A DNA stretch of 34,960 nucleotides, taken from assembly GCA_947631575.1 (NCBI GenBank), contig CANRLW010000012.1, forward strand, positions 1-34,960. The letters are read 5' to 3'. The stretch comes from an uncultured Clostridia bacterium. Lineage in GTDB: Bacteria; Bacillota; Clostridia; Oscillospirales; Ruminococcaceae. The translations under genes were made by a program, and so were the position numbers. Shown here one piece after another: positions 31,980 to 34,960 of this stretch. Position 1 is the stretch's first letter. Every line of letters starts with the position of its first letter. The notes under the pieces are model-generated. The model made no database searches. It worked only from the letters and a program-made list of their open reading frames with translations, and was not told the origin of the DNA.

Positions 31980-32423
31980 CTAATGCGCCAGCACGGTCAT
32001 CACCCCTCCCGATTCGGAGGAGGAAATGTCCGCGCCAACTATTATCCCGTCAATAACAATAAGGTTCGCACAGACAGGAATAGGCGAAGGGTTATCGTAA
32101 TTCTTTATGGAATAGGTGTACTTCTTCGCATAATAGGCGCGGTATTTTCTAAGGTCAAAGCCCTGCTCGCGCTGAATGGCATTGTATTGCTCATATGCCT
32201 CGTCAAAATTCGCGGGGATACGTATTTCCTCTACCTTGTCGGGAACAGTCCCTACTTCATATCCAAAGCTCTTTATGTACGCGGTGCGCTCGCGGTCGTT
32301 TGAGCCGGGTATTCCCTGCTCGCTCTGCGACGTGAGCCTTATTATTCCCCATACCGCAACTATCGCTATAAGCACAATGCCTATTACCAGTGTTTTCTTG
32401 GAATGCGTTTTTCCTCTTGACAT
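31980..32423 (-). CDS. DUF4830-type membrane-anchored protein
   Basis: A 147-aa protein of unknown function. A basic N-terminus and one transmembrane helix (about residues 10-28) are followed by an extracellular domain. That domain has IKSFGYEVGTVPDKVEEIRIP and then QREQGFDLRKYRAYYAKKYTY, as in the DUF4830 family of clostridia. No catalytic motif is recognised. GAGAGG lies 5 nt before the ATG. The TAG stop coincides with the E end of B copy 8. It is divergent from the MsmX/UgpC gene. Confidence 0.8.
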   Translation of the reverse strand: MSRGKTHSKKTLVIGIVLIAIVAVWGIIRLTSQSEQGIPGSNDRERTAYIKSFGYEVGTVPDKVEEIRIPANFDEAYEQYNAIQREQGFDLRKYRAYYAKKYTYSIKNYDNPSPIPVCANLIVIDGIIVGADISSSESGGVMTVLAH

Positions 32424-32779
32424 AAATACCTCTCATTCGTTTCAATAATTCTCTGTACATAAAGTGTATGTTTAATTTTATAAAGATAGTACAAGCGACA
32501 CTATATGTTGTGAAAAAATAAACAAAATGTCAATTCAAAGTTTGGGAAAAACGCCAAAGTTGTTTTTGTCATTGAATTAAGAGCGTTTTTGGGACAATTT
32601 TTGTGCAAGTTGACGAACAAAGCGCTTGAATTTGCGTCAAAAGTTGTAAACGTTGGTGAATGTGTATAAAGTATTTAACAAAAGTTTGTTAGTTTAGGTA
32701 CTTTTATTTTTTTGAATAATTTGGTATCATATTATTGGCGAATGTATATTATGATTTCTTTCAGGAGGTTTTATAAAAT
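32424..32779. promoter_or_regulatory. Divergent intergenic region with possible LacI-type operators
   Basis: 356 bp, AT-rich, with no repeat element. AAGCGCTT (32620-32627) is palindromic inside CAAAGCGCTTG, and TTGTAAACGTTGGT (32644-32657) matches the CcpA cre consensus with one mismatch. A possible -10 for the ATPase gene is TATCAT (32725-32730) with a TGG extension but a poor -35; another is TATAAA (32665-32670). A TTGACA for the DUF4830 gene lies at 32528-32533 without a well-spaced -10. Regulation by carbon source is plausible but unproven. Confidence 0.4.
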
Positions 32780-33916
32780 ATGGCAAGCTTAGAGGCTAAG
32801 AACATTTATAAGCGCTACCCCGGAGGAGTTACGGCTGTTACGGATTTCAACATCAAGATAAAGGACAAGGAATTTATCGTTCTTGTCGGACCGTCCGGAT
32901 GCGGAAAATCCACAACATTGCGTATGATCGCGGGTCTTGAGGAAATTTCCGAGGGTGAACTTTACATCGGCGACAGGCTCGTAAACGACGTTGCCCCGAA
33001 GGACAGAGATATTGCGATGGTTTTCCAGAACTACGCGCTCTATCCTCATATGACCGTTTTTGACAATATCGCGTTTGGTCTTAAACTTCGCAAAGTCCCC
33101 AAGGATGACATAAAGAAACTGGTAGAAGAGGCTGCAAAGAGCCTCGATATTGCTCACCTGCTCGACAGAAAGCCGAAGGCTCTCTCCGGCGGTCAGAGAC
33201 AGCGTGTTGCATTGGGACGCGCTATAGTACGTAACCCGAAAGTGTTCCTGCTTGACGAGCCGCTGTCAAACCTCGACGCAAAGCTCCGCGCGCAGATGAG
33301 AACGGAGATTGCAAAGCTCCACAAGAAGATCGGCACAACGTTTATCTACGTTACGCACGACCAGACCGAGGCTATGACGATGGGCGACAGGATCGTTGTT
33401 ATGAAAGACGGTTTTGTACAGCAGATAGATTCTCCGATGAACCTCTATGATAATCCCTGCAACAAGTTTGTAGCGGGCTTTATAGGTTCTCCGCAGATGA
33501 ACTTTATAAACAACGCGTTAGTTACGGAAAAGGACAACAAGTACTTCATTTCTTTCGGCGACAAGACAAAGCCCTTCTTTATTGAAGTTCCCGAGGGAAG
33601 AGTTGACACAAGCGTTCTTCAGAAGTATGTTAACAAGGAAGTTGTACTTGGTTTCCGTCCTGAGCATATCCACGATGACGCGGCGTTCCTTTCGACCGCA
33701 AAGACGGGTATATTCGAGGCGTATGTAGAAGTTGCGGAGCAGCTTGGTGCGGAGACATATCTGTATCTTGACTGCTGCGGCATTCCGCTTACGGCGCGTG
33801 TTTCTTCAAGATCTACCGCGCGTCCTCAGGACACCGTAAGGCTTGCTATTGACGTAAACAGCATTCACCTGTTTGACCCGACGAATGAGTTTACTCTCAA
33901 CAAGCCGACGATCTGA
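32780..33916 (+). CDS. Sugar ABC transporter ATPase (MsmX/UgpC family)
   Basis: A 378-aa cytosolic ATPase that powers carbohydrate importers; in Firmicutes one MsmX-type protein commonly serves several permeases. Walker [10 protein letters not shown] (37-45), Q-loop QNYALYPHM, signature [14 protein letters not shown], Walker [17 protein letters not shown] and switch [12 protein letters not shown] are all intact. A C-terminal OB-type regulatory domain (about 240-378) includes [19 protein letters not shown] precedes the ATG. No permease or binding-protein gene is adjacent, as expected for a shared ATPase. msmK or ugpC would be alternative names. Confidence 0.93.
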   Translation: MASLEAKNIYKRYPGGVTAVTDFNIKIKDKEFIVLVGPSGCGKSTTLRMIAGLEEISEGELYIGDRLVNDVAPKDRDIAMVFQNYALYPHMTVFDNIAFGLKLRKVPKDDIKKLVEEAAKSLDIAHLLDRKPKALSGGQRQRVALGRAIVRNPKVFLLDEPLSNLDAKLRAQMRTEIAKLHKKIGTTFIYVTHDQTEAMTMGDRIVVMKDGFVQQIDSPMNLYDNPCNKFVAGFIGSPQMNFINNALVTEKDNKYFISFGDKTKPFFIEVPEGRVDTSVLQKYVNKEVVLGFRPEHIHDDAAFLSTAKTGIFEAYVEVAEQLGAETYLYLDCCGIPLTARVSSRSTARPQDTVRLAIDVNSIHLFDPTNEFTLNKPTI

Positions 33917-33940
33917 TAAACAAATTTTAACAGTAAAAAG

Positions 33941-33968
33941 ACTGCCCGAGAAAATCGGGCAGTTTTTT
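33941..33968 (+). terminator. Terminator of the sugar ATPase gene
   Basis: Stem ACTGCCCGA (33941-33949)/TCGGGCAGT (33955-33963) then TTTTTT, 25 bp after the stop. Confidence 0.95.
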
Positions 33969-33979
33969 ATGTAAGCGAT

Positions 33980-34006
33980 AAAGGGGGAATCAAAAGTTCC
34001 CCCTTT
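33980..34006 (-). terminator. Hairpin between convergent genes
   Basis: AAAGGGGGAA/TTCCCCCTTT with a 7-nt loop, just past the stop of the sulfatase-type gene. The T-tract is weak on the minus strand and better on the plus strand, so it may work in both directions. Confidence 0.6.
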
Positions 34007-34013
34007 GTTTTCT

Positions 34014-34960
34014 TTATCCGAATATCGCCTTATAGTAGTCCTTCGACAATATCAGCTTTGAATAATTCAGTTTTCCCTCGACCAGTCTGTTTACTCTGGA
34101 AACATAATCACTGCTTACGGTTATTCCCTCATTCGGCGTAAATGTGTTTGTCGACGATTCGTATACTCCCGCCTCGGTTATCCAGCTGTTGCCCTGTCCG
34201 TGATTGTTCGCAAAAATAACAAGCGGCATACAGCTTGAATACTCGGTCGGCTCGTAATTCGCCGCAAATATATCGCGCCCTATCATAAGCCTTGAATCAT
34301 ACTCCAGTCCGAACAGATTAGACAGTGTCGGCAGAATGTCTATCGAAGAACATGGCGTATCTACAACTATCGGTTCTTCTATACAGCCAGACCACATAAT
34401 AAGCGCGTTTTTATACCTCGAAGTGACAAGCTCCGTATCCTCAAATCCCCTAAGTTCATTATAATAGTCTTCACTTTCCGAAACCAGACCGAACGGATAA
34501 TGATCCGCGGTCATCACTATAAGCGTATCATCGGCTATTCCGCTTGTTTCGAGCTTGTCCATAAGATATTCAAGCGCGTATTCAAGCTCTAAATTGCACG
34601 CAACATATGCCTGAACCGCCGTCGATGCGTTGGGATAAGCAGCCTGCGCGGCAGCCTTGTTTCTTATCGCCATATCGTTTCCGCCAAAGTTATACTCGGT
34701 GTGTCCGCTTACTGTCATATAATAAGCGCAGAATTTCTTCCCGTTGTTTACATAATCATTTATATAGCTGTCGGCGGTCGCCTGCATCATTTCTAGGTCG
34801 GATTCGGGCCACATATCTCCGCTTATCGGAAGTTTAAGCCCTCCGCCCTTTCCGCCTTTATAGTCAAACCCGAACGCTTTAAGATATTTATCCCTGTCAT
34901 AGTATGAATAGGTGTGGTTATGCCATGCGGGAACGCTGTAGCCGAGCTTTGAAAACTGAT
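34014..34960 (-). CDS. LTA synthase-like sulfatase-domain protein (5' part outside window)
   Basis: The C-terminal 315 residues of a sulfatase-fold enzyme of the LtaS family, which polymerises glycerol phosphate onto membrane anchors outside the cell. The frame stays open to the window edge. Residues before the first in-window Met (at 34814) fit the family: SVPAWHNHTYSYYDRD, then MWPESDLEMM. Later motifs are MTVSGHTEYNFGG and the metal-binding MTADHYPFG. The N-terminal membrane helices and catalytic threonine lie beyond the edge. Close relatives transfer other phospho-alcohols, so the substrate is uncertain. Confidence 0.88.
   Translation of the reverse strand, partial: QFSKLGYSVPAWHNHTYSYYDRDKYLKAFGFDYKGGKGGGLKLPISGDMWPESDLEMMQATADSYINDYVNNGKKFCAYYMTVSGHTEYNFGGNDMAIRNKAAAQAAYPNASTAVQAYVACNLELEYALEYLMDKLETSGIADDTLIVMTADHYPFGLVSESEDYYNELRGFEDTELVTSRYKNALIMWSGCIEEPIVVDTPCSSIDILPTLSNLFGLEYDSRLMIGRDIFAANYEPTEYSSCMPLVIFANNHGQGNSWITEAGVYESSTNTFTPNEGITVSSDYVSRVNRLVEGKLNYSKLILSKDYYKAIFG

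Overview
The window looks like chromosome of a Gram-positive clostridium, most likely a gut Oscillospirales/Ruminococcaceae-type organism. This is inferred from strong AGGAGG ribosome binding sites, sigma-A-like promoters with 17-nt spacers, MsmX/UgpC, YfhO, QueH, HPr with His15 and Ser46, DUF4830, DUF6440 and an M23 protein with LysM and G5 domains. No phage, plasmid, transposase or CRISPR array is visible. The main peculiarity is a very high load of short, structured, non-coding dispersed repeats that fill nearly every gap between genes.

Layout. 1-3230: repeats, then serC, a small DUF6440 gene and serA (phosphoserine route to serine) under a consensus promoter. 3237-3771: repeat cassette. 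3983-8260: YfhO membrane protein, convergent rhamnulose-1-phosphate aldolase, and a membrane-anchored D,D-carboxypeptidase. 8700-12634: a HAD phosphatase facing a tight minus-strand operon of ATP-grasp, PRTase-TRSP and StiP/PELOTA genes. These four match the nucleoside-like-metabolite module known from tellurite-resistance (Ter) stress loci, here without TerD. 13140-16617: heterodimeric ABC exporter. 17429-19201: M23 peptidase. 19523-19786: HPr. 19787-21456: a 1.7-kb repeat block. 21457-24620: minus-strand Ter-type protein kinase plus GNAT, then a TerY-C-like zinc-ribbon protein plus HAD phosphatase. 24933-26881: divergent Sel1-repeat and membrane proteins, each carrying a zinc ribbon. 27124-27200: tRNA-Arg(CCT). 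27533-28435: wall-associated protein with a heptapeptide-repeat stalk. 29006-31018: rnhA-queH-moxR operon. 31980-32423: DUF4830 protein. 32780-33916: MsmX/UgpC ATPase. 34014-34960: 3' part of an LTA-synthase-like sulfatase, running off the window.

Repeats. Five related kinds recur. A: GC-rich palindromic ends, which pair into a MITE-like cassette with F and D. B: a roughly 300-bp element with four successive hairpins, 8 copies. C: a roughly 210-bp element flanked by inverted D arrays, 3 copies and a half. D: heptamer arrays of the ACAGTGT type. E: heptamer arrays of the AAGAGGT type, which form one end of B. In B and C the hairpin arms differ between copies but stay complementary, so structure rather than sequence appears to be kept. 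D and E ends repeatedly coincide with stop codons (at least six genes) or with the ribosome binding site (three genes). This coupling of repeats to gene ends is the most unusual signal here. I do not recognise these repeats as a named family.
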